Shown here: piece by piece, positions 1 through 9,524 of the stretch | Layout: every line of letters begins with the position of its first letter | Position numbering within the stretch: position 1 is the stretch's first letter | Origin: Gracilaria vermiculophylla | Taxonomy: Eukaryota > Rhodophyta > Florideophyceae > Gracilariales > Gracilariaceae | Assembly: GCA_019155205.2 (NCBI GenBank) | Contig: JAHNZQ020000308.1 | Coordinates: 4,724,940-4,786,466 of the forward strand | Length of the DNA stretch: 61,527 bases | Direction of reading: 5' to 3' | Made by a program: the position numbers and the translations under genes | The notes under the pieces: generated by a model | The model's database searches: none | What the model saw: only the letters and a program-made list of their open reading frames with translations | Told to the model about the DNA's origin: nothing

Positions 1-82
1 AAATTCTAAAATTGATCTAGCAATTAAGATTACCTCTAGGTCATCCACATGGCTGTTCTCCATGCGAACCGTACACACCACC

Positions 83-94
83 TTTGGCGCCAAA
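83..94. promoter_or_regulatory. Perfect E2F-like palindrome inside the retroelement
   Basis: TTTGGCGCCAAA is a perfect 12-bp palindrome that satisfies the E2F consensus TTTSSCGC on both strands. The same core occurs in several island promoters. Whether it works here is unknown; it could be chance. Confidence 0.3.
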
Positions 95-121
95 TACTAG
101 AATTACCTGACGGTCACTATA

Positions 122-658
122 CTACAGTCCGACCGTGGTCGGAGCATTGTCACCATGTACTGGAGTGTGGAGCAAATGGGCGCGGTACGCATCGACGCGG
201 TTCCGCTTCTGGTCGTTCCACGCAATCTCCGGGACGGCGCGGAATCGCATCGCCTGCAGGTACTGCCCAAAGTGGTGAATGTAATCCTCCACTGGACATG
301 GTAGACTCACGCGCCTATCATGGAACGGGACGAACACCCGCGTGGCGCGATGATCGAAGTGTTTTCCTGGACGGAACGGTCTTCCTGTCGAGGTGTGATA
401 CATCTCAGGATTGGAAGGGGGTGTCGGCGCCGGAGTAGGAGAGGACATTCCGAAGGTGTATGCAGCAGAGTGGATGGCGACAGAACGCGTGGTTGCACCT
501 AAGGAGAGAGACCTGACACCACTCGGGGATCGATTCGCTATATGCACCACCGCGGAGGGAGTTGTATCGAGCCGCCACCGTGGAATCCGAGGCGAGGCCG
601 GGCGACCGGTATCGGGCGAGTTATGGAGCACCATCGCGGGGCGCGCGTTCATATCCAA
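122..658 (-). pseudogene. Possible gag-like remnant of the left LTR element
   Basis: An open stretch of 178 codons on the minus strand. Its C-terminal part reads like the start of a retrotransposon capsid: a short basic segment, then VEDYIHHFGQYLQAM followed by a basic/aromatic run, similar in feel to the 'veewl..F..' opening of Ty3-type gag proteins. The N-terminal two thirds are Pro/Ser/Arg-rich and low in information. It stops at 122, and the same frame continues with further stops toward the window edge. No zinc knuckle is visible. If it is real, the element runs on the minus strand, which conflicts with the polypurine tract on the + strand. It could also be an antisense ORF or chance. 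Confidence 0.28.
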
Positions 659-957
659 CGGAGAACGGTGGAGGCGCGGACGAGAAACTTATGAGTCCGG
701 CACCTTCACGGAGACAGGATGAGCGGACGCCAAGAAGCGGGTGCTGCCAAAAGAATTAACCTCGGAGGAGTCGGAGTGGCTAGCGCCTCCAAAGGGGTCG
801 GTATTCTCGCGGGACTGACCCACGCTCCGTCCACGGAAGTTGTGCGCGTGCACCACGCACGGTGCGCCGGAAGGCGCGGACACTCGCCTTGCCGACTGGC
901 GCAGCAGCACCAACCCGTGACACCAAGAAGGAGCAGACGCAGCCGGATTAAGGAGGA

Positions 958-1718
958 GCAGGGCCCATAAACGCCGCAAGGGATGAAACGCGAGCCCGCG
1001 GCAATACGCCGCGCAGGGGTATGGAGAAGAGAAGGAACGCCTGAAGGAGAGAACGGGCGAACCGCCGGAGGCCGCACGTGCCGCAACACCGATAGGAGCC
1101 ACCCCAGGGATCAAGAAAGCGGAAGATGCACCTCGGCGACGTGGTGCAATTTAGAAAAGGGGATATGTAGTACAGTAGATCCTACGGAAATAGGGGGGTT
1201 TGGCCTTAAGGTATAATATTCCGAAAGAGGGTTCGTAATTTATTAGCTGGGCCACGTGGTGCATAATCTCGCCCGCGTGCGCTACAGTATCCTTGACGTA
1301 TGGTAGAATTATTATTTATTTTAGATATTCTATGCAGGTACTTAGCACAGTAGTGCGACCTGCCGAGGCGGGCTCCCGGCTAGATATTCAAGCTGCCGGT
1401 TGAGCTCCACCTCTGGGGAAGTAAAGACCAGCACCCTTGAGTCTTCTTCTACTTTTCCGGGTGGAGTCTCTTGTCTATCTACGCAGGTTTCTAAGCCGCT
1501 GATCCCCAGGTCGCATCATAGCAGCGCCTGTAGGAGCATTGTCCGTCCAGTGAACCTTCCCCTCCGCTTGGTGTTTGCCGATCCCCTTTCAGAACTCCCC
1601 CGGCTCGCGACATCGGATCCCGGAGACCACCTTTAGGAATACGCGCCTTTTGAGTCAACAAAAACTCCTAACGGACGTTGTGCTTTACTACCTCGACAGG
1701 AGCGCTGACAGTACCACA
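958..1718 (+). repeat. First copy of a 761-bp tandem duplication (element tail plus LTR)
   Basis: Positions 958-1718 and 1720-2480 are two direct copies of the same 761-bp unit, similar along the whole length with scattered substitutions and small indels. Each unit is about 208 bases of internal tail followed by a 553-bp LTR. The equal lengths and shared order point to a tandem duplication or LTR-LTR recombination product, not two independent insertions. Confidence 0.8.
1166..1718 (+). repeat. LTR copy A (553 bp)
   Basis: It begins TGTAGTAC and ends GTACCACA, so it has TG..CA ends with a short inverted repeat. A purine tract abuts the left end. The sequence contains a TATTTAAG box and, read on the other strand, AATAAA signals. 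The same LTR occurs at 1928-2480 and, inverted, at 58,314-58,862. Strand is given by the polypurine tract argument and is not certain. Confidence 0.75.
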
Positions 1719-1719
1719 A

Positions 1720-2480
1720 GCAGAGCCTACAAACACCGCAAGGAATGAAACGCGAGCCCGCGGCAACCCGCCGCGCAGGAGTATGGAGAAGGGATGGAAC
1801 GACTGAAGGAGAGAACGGGCAAACCGCCGGAGGCTGGACTTGCCCCAAAACCGATAGGAGCCACCCTAGGGATCAAGAAAGCTGAAGATGCACCTGGAGG
1901 ACGTGGTGCAATTTAGAAAAGGGGATATGTAGTACAGTGGCTCCTACGGAAAAAAGGGTGGTTTGGCCTTAAGGTATAATATTCCGAAAGAGGGTTCGTA
2001 ATTTATTGGCTGGGCCACGTGGTGCATAATGCCACCCACAGGTGCTACAGTATCCTTGAGGCACAGTAGAAGTCTTTTTTGTTTTAGATAATTTATTCAG
2101 GTAATCAGTACAGTAGCGATACCTGCAAAGGCGGGCTCCCGGCTTGATATTTAAGCTGCCAGTTGAGCTCCATCTCTGGGGAAGTAAAGACAAGCACCCT
2201 TGAGTCTTCTTCTACTTTTCCGGTTGGAGTCTCTTGTCGACCATCTCAGGTTTCTAAGCCGCCGATCCCCAGGTCGCATCATAGCAGCGCCTGTAGGAGC
2301 ATTGTCCGCCTAGTGAACCTCCTCCTCCGCTTGGTGTTTGCGGATCTCTTCTAGAATTCCCCCGGCTCGCGACAACGGATACTGGAGACCACTTTTAGGA
2401 TCACGCGCCTTTGGAGTCAACAAAAACTCCTAAAGGACGTTGTGTTTTACCACCGTGAGAGGACAGCTGACAGTACCACA
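1720..2480 (+). repeat. Second copy of the 761-bp tandem duplication
   Basis: This is the direct repeat of 958-1718. It contains the same internal tail (1720-1927) ending in the same purine tract, then LTR copy B. The right boundary (GTACCACA, then unrelated sequence) marks the outer end of the element. Confidence 0.8.
1928..2480 (+). repeat. LTR copy B (553 bp)
   Basis: Same length and ends as copy A (TGTAGTAC ... GTACCACA). It diverges from copy A by visible substitutions, so the duplication is not recent. The flank at 2481 is unlike the flank after copy A. Confidence 0.75.
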
Positions 2481-3523
2481 GCGAAGATGGTTTATGCGTA
2501 CGGAAGGCAATTCAAGACAGTTTTTGAAGTCAAAAACCGTAATAAGAATTGCTGGAAATCTGTTATAGTTTACAGTGTGGAGAAGTACATCAATTCGATG
2601 CCGAAACGCTGCATTAGCGTTATACAGCAAACATTATGCAAAATAAACTATTAATTGTCGCGCAGTAAAGATTTGTTATTGATGATTATATGTTTTTGAA
2701 ACTTTTTTTTGACTACTTTTTACTGAAAACTATTTTTGTAGGCGTACACTATACATTTGTTCGTTTTTTTGAGATTTCACTGCATGTCGTATGTTTTTGA
2801 AACAGTCTGTATATGCGTAAATAAAATATCCTTTGTCTTTTAATGTTGGCAAATAAACGAGCAGTGAACAAACGGTTAAATGTCGTGGGAGGGAAGTGTT
2901 AGTTGTATGGTTTTTTGTACCACTAGTTCACTTTTGAAGAGGACTGTATCAATGTTGAGAGATGGGACCTTGTCGTTCGCTGCTTTGTAGGCCCCGGTGT
3001 TCAAATCGTGCAAACTAGCGGAGAAAGTGCTTGTCGATTTTCAAAAACCTGACGATTTTTGATTTGCATGGTTTACCTCAAAAGACCATCTGCGCGCGCA
3101 CCATGCTGTAGGCGCGAGTGCGGCTCCCCATCTGACAGCCGACGTCGATGCTCTGCCCAATGCGCGCGCGCCATGCGGCCTTCTCCATTGGCGAAATACT
3201 GCCAAGCGGCGCCCATTCAAGTCGAGACACATGGCGAGCGCCCCACCTCGGCGTTCCATACGCACACGGCGCCCCACGGAGCTGAGATCGTGCTCTGCGC
3301 GGGAGCACGACTCGCGCCGCCTTCCGCGCGCCGCTCCCGTATTGGCGCGCGCCCTATCGCTGTGGCACCCGCCGCGCGCTGCTCGTCCGCCGCACCGCCC
3401 TCGCCCCCGTCCCCGTTGGCAGCCTTGGCCCCGGCGCTCCCGCTGCTCCCCCTCCTTCCCCCGCCCCCGCCCGCGTCACAGACGCCGCCGACGCCGCCGA
3501 CTCCGCCGCCGCCGTCGCCCCGC
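2481..3523. other. Intergenic junction between retroelement and gene island
   Basis: No gene recognised. Positions 2481-3050 are AT-rich and uninformative. From about 3100 the base composition switches abruptly to the very GC-rich island. The last 200 bases are Pro/Ala-coding-like simple sequence upstream of the FKBP start and are probably its 5' UTR and promoter. No clear TATA box. Confidence 0.5.
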
Positions 3524-4260
3524 ATGGCGTTCGTCGCCGCCGCCCCGCTTCTGCGCGCGCCGCCGCGCCGCGCGCACCGCGCGCGCTGCGCGCCCGCTTG
3601 CGGCGCGCGGCCGGCCGCCCCCGCCCCTGCCCCCGCCACACTGTCCCGCCGCGCCATGCTGGCCGCCATGGCCGCCACGGCCGGCTCCGTGCTCGCGGCC
3701 ACGTCCTCGCGCGCCGCCGCGCCCGCGTCCGTGCAGTACTCCGTCGTCAAGTCCGGCGACGGCCCGACCGCGGCGGTGGGCGACCTCGTCGGCATCCGCT
3801 TCAAGGGCATGTACAACGGCGTCGTCTTCGACAACCTCTTCAACGAGTCCACGCCGTACTTTTACCGCGTCGGCTCCGGCGTCATTCTCAAGGTACGTTG
3901 CGCCCCGCGCCGCAGCCCCCCGCCGTCGCCCCGCTCGCTGACCTTTCACAAGCCGCGAATGCACCCATACGCTCTCATATGGCGATAACCGCTCCGTCTG
4001 TCTCATTGCGCCGCACTCTCCACACGCGCGTGTAACAACAGGGGCTGGAAGAGGCCGTCTTGAAGATGAAAGTGGGCGATGTCTACGACCTCACCATCCC
4101 CGGGGAGCTGGCGTTCGGTACAAAAGGGCGTCGCGCCAGCGCCGGTAAGCCTTCCATTCCGCCAAACGCCACAGTCTCGTACACACTGGAACTTACTACT
4201 ATCCCCGGCAAGGAGCAAGAGCTGCTGGAGAGCGTTGATTCAGACCAACAGGACGCCTGA
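3524..4260 (+). CDS. Thylakoid-lumen FKBP-type peptidyl-prolyl isomerase (two exons)
   Basis: Two exons, 3524-3892 and 4042-4260, encode 195 residues. The 149-bp intron has a GTACGT donor and an AACAG acceptor and sits between codons, in phase. The FKBP domain (about residues 70-180) shows the family's core blocks: VGDLVGIRFKGMYNGVVFDN, then GLEEAVLKMKVGDVYDL, the ELAFGTKG loop, and IPPNATVSYTLEL at the end. The N-terminus is a bipartite leader: a basic, acid-free plastid transit segment starting MAFV, then SRR at 41-43 followed by a hydrophobic stretch and an Ala-rich cleavage region. That is a Tat-type lumenal signal. The product is inferred to fold or assemble lumenal photosynthetic proteins by proline isomerisation. 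The start is the first ATG in frame that gives the leader. This is the only clear intron in the island. Confidence 0.9.
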
Positions 4261-4519
4261 GTTCGCGCACAGCAGCTCACCGTCATAGCCGCACAAACAT
4301 CGTGCGCTACATGTTGCGCGTGCAGTTCCCCGTTCAGCGCCTTAAACGCCAACTAGAGGCCGCTGGTGCTCCTATTGACAAGCGCGATGATAACACGCAA
4401 TCAGCAGTCCCAGTGAGCTGGTCAAGCACGACGGGGCGAGCGGATGGCGACAGTGCACGAACGCGGTTTACGAAGCTTGTGACAAAAACGTGGCTACTCT
4501 AGAGAGAATGTAAATTTGG

Positions 4520-5440
4520 TCACTGCAACCAGCTTGACGGCTTTCCGTCATCCGGTTTGGGCCTGGACGTGTCACCGACGGAATCAATGGCGCCGAGGTT
4601 GAGTTGCAGCGTGTCGGCATCCAAGTACACTCTGTTCTGACTTCTTTGCACAACGGTAGCGATTTCCCTGGCCGCCTCGATTCTTCGCAGCTGAATAAAG
4701 GCCGGATTGTCGCGCATGGCGTCGCCGATCATCTGCGCCGACTGAGCCTCACCCTCAGCGCGGATGATGGCGGACTTCTTGTCCTGCTTGGCCTTCTCGA
4801 CTATGAATCTGGCGCGCTCGGCCTCCTGCTGCGCCACCTGCTTGGCCTCGACGGCGGCGGTGTACTCCTTGCCGAAGGACAGGTGCGTGATGGACACGTC
4901 GTCCAGCAGGATATGGAAGTCGAGGGCGCGCCGCATGAGGTTCTGCGAGATGAGCTTGGACACCTGCTCGCGCTGCGTGATGAGCTGCGAGGCGTTGAAC
5001 TGGGCGACGACGGACTTGAGCACCTCGTTGACGATGCTGGGCAGCACGCGGTCGTCCCAGTCCGTGCCCAGCGTGCGGTAGATGTTGGGCAGCGCCTCGG
5101 GGTCCGGGCGCGACAGCACGCGCAGGGTGATGGTGACCATCTGCAGATCGCGCGAGCCGGTGAGCGACTGGATGTTGCGCGGCTTGGCGCGCACGTCGTA
5201 GATGATGGGCATGTCGACGAACGGGATGCGCAGGTGTGTGCCCTCGCCGTACACGCGTTCGCGCACGCCGACGACGCGGTTGAACAGCACGGCGCGGTGG
5301 CCGCCGTCCACGTTGAAGAGGCCGTAGCGGTAGGCGCTGGAGAGTCCGACGACGCCGGCGGCGATGGCGCCCAGGGCGCGCGCGCCGGGGGGGGCGGCTT
5401 GCGGCATGCGCATGTTGGGCAGGGGAGGGATTTGCGCCAT
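4520..5440 (-). CDS. PHB2: Prohibitin-2-like protein
   Basis: 306 residues, close to the usual ~300 for prohibitins. A hydrophobic segment near residues 22-37 serves as the membrane anchor. The PHB/SPFH domain follows with typical blocks: the [12 protein letters not shown] stretch, [11 protein letters not shown] and [10 protein letters not shown] heptad-rich coiled coil follows ([20 protein letters not shown]), with the conserved Gln/Ala-rich end ([18 protein letters not shown]). Prohibitins 1 and 2 form a ring in the mitochondrial inner membrane that scaffolds proteases and respiratory assembly. [10 protein letters not shown] favours PHB2 over PHB1. The frame stays open upstream to 5740, but that extension is Pro-rich low-complexity sequence, so the start at 5440 is preferred. 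Head to head with the pterin synthase gene. Confidence 0.92.
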   Translation of the reverse strand: MAQIPPLPNMRMPQAAPPGARALGAIAAGVVGLSSAYRYGLFNVDGGHRAVLFNRVVGVRERVYGEGTHLRIPFVDMPIIYDVRAKPRNIQSLTGSRDLQMVTITLRVLSRPDPEALPNIYRTLGTDWDDRVLPSIVNEVLKSVVAQFNASQLITQREQVSKLISQNLMRRALDFHILLDDVSITHLSFGKEYTAAVEAKQVAQQEAERARFIVEKAKQDKKSAIIRAEGEAQSAQMIGDAMRDNPAFIQLRRIEAAREIATVVQRSQNRVYLDADTLQLNLGAIDSVGDTSRPKPDDGKPSSWLQ

Positions 5441-5898
5441 GGCGGGGGGCGCGATCGGGGGGGAAGCGGTGGCGGGCGGTGGCGGCGGGGGCGGGCGGCG
5501 GAGGGGAGGTGGCGGGCCGGCGGTCAGCGATGTCGGCGGCGTCGTCGGCGTCGGCGGCGGCTGCGTCGAGGCGGCGCAGCGATCAGTGCGGCGGCGTGCG
5601 CGGTGGCACGTGGGCGCGGGGGCGGCGCCGACGTGAGATGCGCGACGCGTGTGCACGTGGGCGCGCTGTATGCGACACGCGGCCAATGGGCGCACGCGCG
5701 GCGAGCTCAACGAGCACTTTGGCGCCGTTGCGCACATCATGTCTGCCGCGCCGTCCGACGCGTCGCGGCGGGCGCGCGCCGCCAGCGCGGCCGTCTTCCC
5801 CCCTCCCTCCCCCGTTGCACCCGCTGCATGAGCGTGGGCCCCCCTCCCCCGAGAGAACGGCCCCTCCGCGCCGCGCGCCGCCCCCCGCCCGCTCCGTG
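5441..5898. promoter_or_regulatory. Bidirectional promoter, prohibitin / pterin synthase
   Basis: 458 bases separate the two divergent start codons. The stretch contains a CCAAT box (around 5683) and an E2F-like TTTGGCGCC at 5718-5726. It is otherwise CpG-rich with Pro/Ala-type simple sequence. No TATA box. Confidence 0.45.
5718..5726 (+). promoter_or_regulatory. E2F-like site
   Basis: TTTGGCGCC in the shared 5' region of prohibitin and the pterin synthase. It matches TTTSSCGC apart from the flanking base. The same 9-mer recurs at 16,741 and, inverted, at 21,199. Confidence 0.35.
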
Positions 5899-6348
5899 AT
5901 GTTCCTCATCCGCAAGACGTTCAGCTTCGAGGCGTCGCACCAGCTGCTGCATCACGCCGGAAAGTGTGCGCGTGTACACGGCCACAGCTACAAGATGGAG
6001 GTGCAACTGGCCGCGCCCGCGCTTCAGGCGCACGGCTCCAGCAAGAACATGGTCGTCGACTTTGAGCACATCTCGGCCGTGGTCAACAAGCTGGTTCGCG
6101 ACCACTTGGACCACCGTCACCTCAACGAGTCGCTCGACACCGACAGCCCCACCGCCGAGTTCATCGCACAGTGGGTGTACTACCGCCTCAACAACGCACT
6201 CCCTTTACTGCGCTCCGTCACCATCCACGAGACGCACTCCTCGTCCGTCACCTTCTCGCCGCATTCGCCGTGCTTGTGCCACGCTCACTCGCCGCCACCA
6301 GCCGCACAGCAAAACGGCACACGAGCGCACGGCGGCGCCGCGCCCTAG
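5899..6348 (+). CDS. 6-pyruvoyl-tetrahydropterin synthase / QueD family protein
   Basis: 149 residues. The zinc ligands of the family are in place: His14 in SFEASHQL, and His27 and His29 in RVHGHSY. Cys23, just before HGH, is the usual catalytic Cys. Further family blocks are [28 protein letters not shown] and [10 protein letters not shown] with the conserved Glu. These enzymes act on dihydroneopterin triphosphate, giving either a pyruvoyl-pterin (biopterin route) or carboxy-tetrahydropterin (queuosine route). The sequence alone does not separate the two. The last ~30 residues are a Ser/Pro/His-rich tail not needed by the fold. The stop codon overlaps that of the convergent PUS10 gene. No targeting peptide is apparent. 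Confidence 0.88.
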   Translation: MFLIRKTFSFEASHQLLHHAGKCARVHGHSYKMEVQLAAPALQAHGSSKNMVVDFEHISAVVNKLVRDHLDHRHLNESLDTDSPTAEFIAQWVYYRLNNALPLLRSVTIHETHSSSVTFSPHSPCLCHAHSPPPAAQQNGTRAHGGAAP

Positions 6349-7700
6349 CTTTTCTGGCTGATCTCCGTCACGTCCAATTGAACAATGTCCGCAAAGCACT
6401 GCAACAGCGAGGCAACGCTGGGATGCGTCCGCCCGTGGTCACCGTGCACGAATTCCTTGATGTACGTGCCGGCTTGCGCAACGACGTCCAGCAGCACAAA
6501 GTGCTCGTTCATCACGCGCTCCACGGTGGTGCTGAAGATGGTCTTGTGGCGCACGGCCTGCGTGCGGCGGTGCAACACGCGCAACGGCGTGCGCTGCGCA
6601 ATGCTCACGTGCTGCATGTTGAGCAGTTGCAGTTTACGCTCATCCAGCACGCCCTCTGTGTAAATGACGCATCGATAGTGCTTTCGCTTCTCGGCCTCAT
6701 ACTGCCTCATCTCGGCAAAGTACGACGTGGGCACGACGGCGAGGCCGTGCACGCGCACGACGTCGGCGTGCAACGCGGCGGCAATGCGCTGCAGCATGGG
6801 GGCGTCCACGAGCGACGGCACGATGGCGGCGCCCTGCAGCTCGAGCACGAACGGGCGGCCGCCGCCCAGCATGCGCACGTCCACGTCCTCGCGGCCGCCG
6901 GCCGTGAACGTGGCGCGCTCGAACGGGATGACCTGCGCCACGGCGTGCTCGACGGCGGACTGCACGCTGCGGTGCGCGCGCGCGCCGCGCGCGCGCGCCG
7001 ACGGCACGTTCCACGGCGTCTGCGACACGATGCGCGAGCGCTTGGTGTAGCGCGCCGCCAGCAGCATGGGCACGGTGTGGACGTGCACGCGCACGGAGGC
7101 GGCGGCGCGCGCGCGCGGCAGGCGCATGAGGTGCGCGGCGGCCACCTCGAAGTCCTTGTCGGACATGGCGTCGAGAAGCTTGTGCGCGGCGGTGATGGAA
7201 ACGTTGGGGCGCGCGCGCTTGGCGGCGGCGGGGGGGGCGGCGGCGGCGGCGGCGTCGCGCAGGAAGCGCGCGTCGGCGGCGGCGTCGGCGTGGTCGTAGA
7301 AGAGGCGCAGCACGAGCTCGGCGTCGGGGTCGTAGCGCAGCGGCGCCAGCAGCGGGCGCAGCGCGGCGCGCAGCGCGTCGCGCATGGAGAAGAGACGCGC
7401 GGCGCGGCGCGACTGCGCGAAGGCGCGCTCGCGCAGCAGCGCGGCCGACAGCGGCAGCGACGCCGCTATGCGGTACGCGCGCGCGTGGCGCAGCGCCGCC
7501 ATCTGCTCGCGCGCCGCGTGCGCCACGGCCATCAGCGACGCGCGCTGCAGCACGCCGAGGCACACGCCGCACACCGCGCCGCCGCCACCGCCACCGTCGT
7601 CGCCGTCGTCCGGCGGTGCCTCGTAGCGGCGCGCCTCGCGCACGTTGCGCACGCGCAGCTCGCAGCGCGCGCACGCCCCGCCACCGTCGTCGCCGTCCAT
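6345..7700 (-). CDS. PUS10: tRNA pseudouridine synthase Pus10
   Basis: 451 residues, somewhat short for the family. The N-terminus has two CxxC pairs (Cys10/Cys13 and Cys44/Cys47) separated by a Gly/Asp-rich insert, as expected for the Pus10 zinc site. A helical accessory region with a THUMP-like position follows. The catalytic core is clear: RYTKRSRIVSQTPW (218-230), GGREDVDVRMLG (268-279) with the catalytic Asp of the GRxD motif at about 272, GRPFVLEL, and near the C-terminus AGTYIKEFVHGDHGRT. Pus10 makes pseudouridine in the T-arm of tRNAs. The start at 7700 places the first CxxC at residue 10. The frame is open further upstream to 8177, but that stretch is Arg/Ala low complexity. Confidence 0.92.
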   Translation of the reverse strand: MDGDDGGGACARCELRVRNVREARRYEAPPDDGDDGGGGGGAVCGVCLGVLQRASLMAVAHAAREQMAALRHARAYRIAASLPLSAALLRERAFAQSRRAARLFSMRDALRAALRPLLAPLRYDPDAELVLRLFYDHADAAADARFLRDAAAAAAPPAAAKRARPNVSITAAHKLLDAMSDKDFEVAAAHLMRLPRARAAASVRVHVHTVPMLLAARYTKRSRIVSQTPWNVPSARARGARAHRSVQSAVEHAVAQVIPFERATFTAGGREDVDVRMLGGGRPFVLELQGAAIVPSLVDAPMLQRIAAALHADVVRVHGLAVVPTSYFAEMRQYEAEKRKHYRCVIYTEGVLDERKLQLLNMQHVSIAQRTPLRVLHRRTQAVRHKTIFSTTVERVMNEHFVLLDVVAQAGTYIKEFVHGDHGRTHPSVASLLQCFADIVQLDVTEISQKS

Positions 7701-8263
7701 GTCGCAGCCGCCGCCATCGACCGCTCCGCCGTGCCGTCGCCGCTGCAGCCGCCGCCGCCACCGCCGCGCTCTTACCGCCACCTCGTGCTCCCGCCGCTCA
7801 CCGCCCCGCGCTCTCCGCCGCCCGCCGCCCGCCGCGCGCTGCACGGAAGCCACGTCGCCACGCGTCATACGCGGCGGTACACGCCCAACACGCGCCCACG
7901 CGCTCCACGCGTTCCACGCATTCCACGCAATGCCACGCCGCGCCGGTGCCGCCGCAGCTTGCGAGATATTATGCGAGGCGGCGATGCGCGCCATCCGTTC
8001 GGCGCGGGGCGACCTGCCCCGAAGGCGCCTCCACGCCAGCGCGCGCGGCGCAGCTGCGCCCGCGTCGCGCACTTGTCTGTCTGCGCTCTTCACGTTTGAA
8101 CACATTCGCCGCCTCGCAGCTCGCGCCGCCCTTCGCCGCCCGCCCCTCGCCCCTTCCCCCCTCCCCCTTTCGTCCACCCCCCCCCCCCCCCCCCCTCTCT
8201 CCGCCTATCCGCCGCCATCACGCCCCCCGCCGTCGTCCGCCGCCCGCCGCCCGCGCCCGCGCC

Positions 8264-8325
<62 letters not shown>

Positions 8326-8354
8326 CGCTTGCGCCTGCGCCTGCGCCCGCACCC
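7701..8354. promoter_or_regulatory. Bidirectional region, PUS10 / sigma factor
   Basis: 654 bases with no convincing gene. It holds a run of 19 C (8177-8195) and then about 100 bases of near-perfect CGCCYG hexamer repeats (about 8246-8350) immediately before the sigma-factor start, probably 5' UTR. No TATA box or E2F-like site seen. Confidence 0.5.
8246..8353. repeat. CGCCCG/CGCCTG hexamer repeat
   Basis: Tandem hexamers alternating CGCCCG and CGCCTG directly upstream of the sigma-factor ATG. In coding form it would be an Ala-Pro repeat, but here it lies before the preferred start. Confidence 0.8.
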
Positions 8355-9524
8355 ATGTTTGCCTCGCCCTGGGCTTTCCTCCCGCCGGCCGCGCACCCGC
8401 TGCGCCCGCCGCGCGCCCCCTCGCGCTCCCGCTGCCCTCCGTCCATGATTGCCGCCCCCAAGCGCCGCGGCAGGCCGCGCACCCGCCGCGCCCGCGTCTC
8501 CACCGCCGCGCCCGCCAAGCCCTCCGCCCCAACGAAGAACGCCGCCGCCTCGCAGCACTCGCAGTCCATGTCCGACAACACCGTGCGCTGGTACCTGCAG
8601 CTCATCGGCACCGACCGCCTGCTCACCGCCGACGAAGAGGTCAAGTACGGCCGTCTCGTCGCCATGCTCATGCGCTGGCAGCGCCTCCGCACCCAGCTCA
8701 CAGACTCCATTGGCAGGCAGCCCACCGACGACGAGTGGGCCGACTTTGTCGACGTCGACCGGCTCACGTTTCACGCCCAACTTGCCCAGGCGCGCAAGGC
8801 TAAGGACCGCATGATTGTTTGCAACCTGCGCCTCGTCGTGTCCATTGCCAAGCGCTACCTCAACCGCGGAATGCCCCTCTCCGACCTCATTCAGGAGGGA
8901 ACGCTCGGGCTCATTCGCGCCTGTGAGAAGTTTGACGCCGACAAGGGCTTCAAGTTCTCCACTTACGCTACGTGGTGGGTGCGCCAGTCCGTCACGCGCG
9001 CCATTGCCGACCAGAGTCGAACCGTCCGTCTCCCGGTTCACTTGTATGATACCATTACCTCCATACGCCGCGCGACCAAGTTACTCACCAATGAGCTGGG
9101 CCGCCCACCGCTGGAAAACGAGGTTGCCGAGTATTGTAATATTACCGTCGAAAAGCTTCGCTCTACTCGCGTTAATATGCTGAGCGCCATGCCCCTGGAT
9201 TGCCCGCTTACCAACAACGATGATGCGCTCACGCTCAGCGATGTTATCGAGAGCGACGCCGAGAGCCCCGAGGACAAGGTTGAGAGCTCCCTGCTGCGCG
9301 ATGACCTGGAGCACGTCGTCAACAGCCTCACCCCGCGGGAACGCGATGTCGTCCGCATGCGCTATGGACTGGACGACGGCAGGGCCAAGACCTTGGAAGA
9401 GATTGGTCGTGTTTTTGACGTCACCAAGGAACGTGTGAGACAGATTGAATCAAAGGCACTGCGGAAGCTCCGCCACCCTTTTCGCTCTGCCGTGCTCAAG
9501 GCGTACACGCCACCAGGTTCATAG
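8355..9524 (+). CDS. Nucleus-encoded plastid RNA polymerase sigma-70 factor
   Basis: 389 residues. The first ~70 are basic and Pro/Ala/Ser-rich with MFASPWAF at the start, a likely plastid transit peptide. Region 1.2 begins at about residue 75 (NTVRWYLQLIG). Region 2 is complete: RMIVCNLRLVVSIAKRYLNRG (152-172), LIQEGTLGLIRACEKFD, FSTYATWWVRQSVTRAI (201-217) for -10 recognition and DNA melting. Region 3 and region 4 follow, the latter ending in LTPRERDVVRMRYGL and the helix-turn-helix TLEEIGRVFDVTKERVRQIESKALRKLRHP. It should direct the bacterial-type plastid RNA polymerase to -35/-10 promoters. It is convergent with the FAS1 gene. Confidence 0.94.
   Translation: MFASPWAFLPPAAHPLRPPRAPSRSRCPPSMIAAPKRRGRPRTRRARVSTAAPAKPSAPTKNAAASQHSQSMSDNTVRWYLQLIGTDRLLTADEEVKYGRLVAMLMRWQRLRTQLTDSIGRQPTDDEWADFVDVDRLTFHAQLAQARKAKDRMIVCNLRLVVSIAKRYLNRGMPLSDLIQEGTLGLIRACEKFDADKGFKFSTYATWWVRQSVTRAIADQSRTVRLPVHLYDTITSIRRATKLLTNELGRPPLENEVAEYCNITVEKLRSTRVNMLSAMPLDCPLTNNDDALTLSDVIESDAESPEDKVESSLLRDDLEHVVNSLTPRERDVVRMRYGLDDGRAKTLEEIGRVFDVTKERVRQIESKALRKLRHPFRSAVLKAYTPPGS

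Larger units (their letters stand above)
1..1165. mobile_element. Internal region of a degraded LTR retrotransposon
   Basis: This stretch leads directly into an LTR and is not part of the GC-rich gene island. Its last 208 bases are repeated before the second LTR, which marks it as element-internal sequence. On the + strand it ends in a purine run (AGAAAAGGGGATA) abutting the LTR, as a polypurine tract does before a 3' LTR. No recognisable pol coding is seen on that strand. On the - strand there is a gag-like open stretch. The direction of the element is therefore unresolved. The element is cut by the window start. Confidence 0.6.

Noticed and set aside
2430..2654. Overlapping open stretches on both strands right of LTR copy B
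   Set aside because: Short, partly inside the LTR and without a domain; probably chance.
3231..3941. Very long Arg/Pro/Ala open frames opposite or beside the FKBP gene, and many like them through the island
   Set aside because: Extreme GC content removes stop codons from all frames. These lack family features and are shadows of the real genes.
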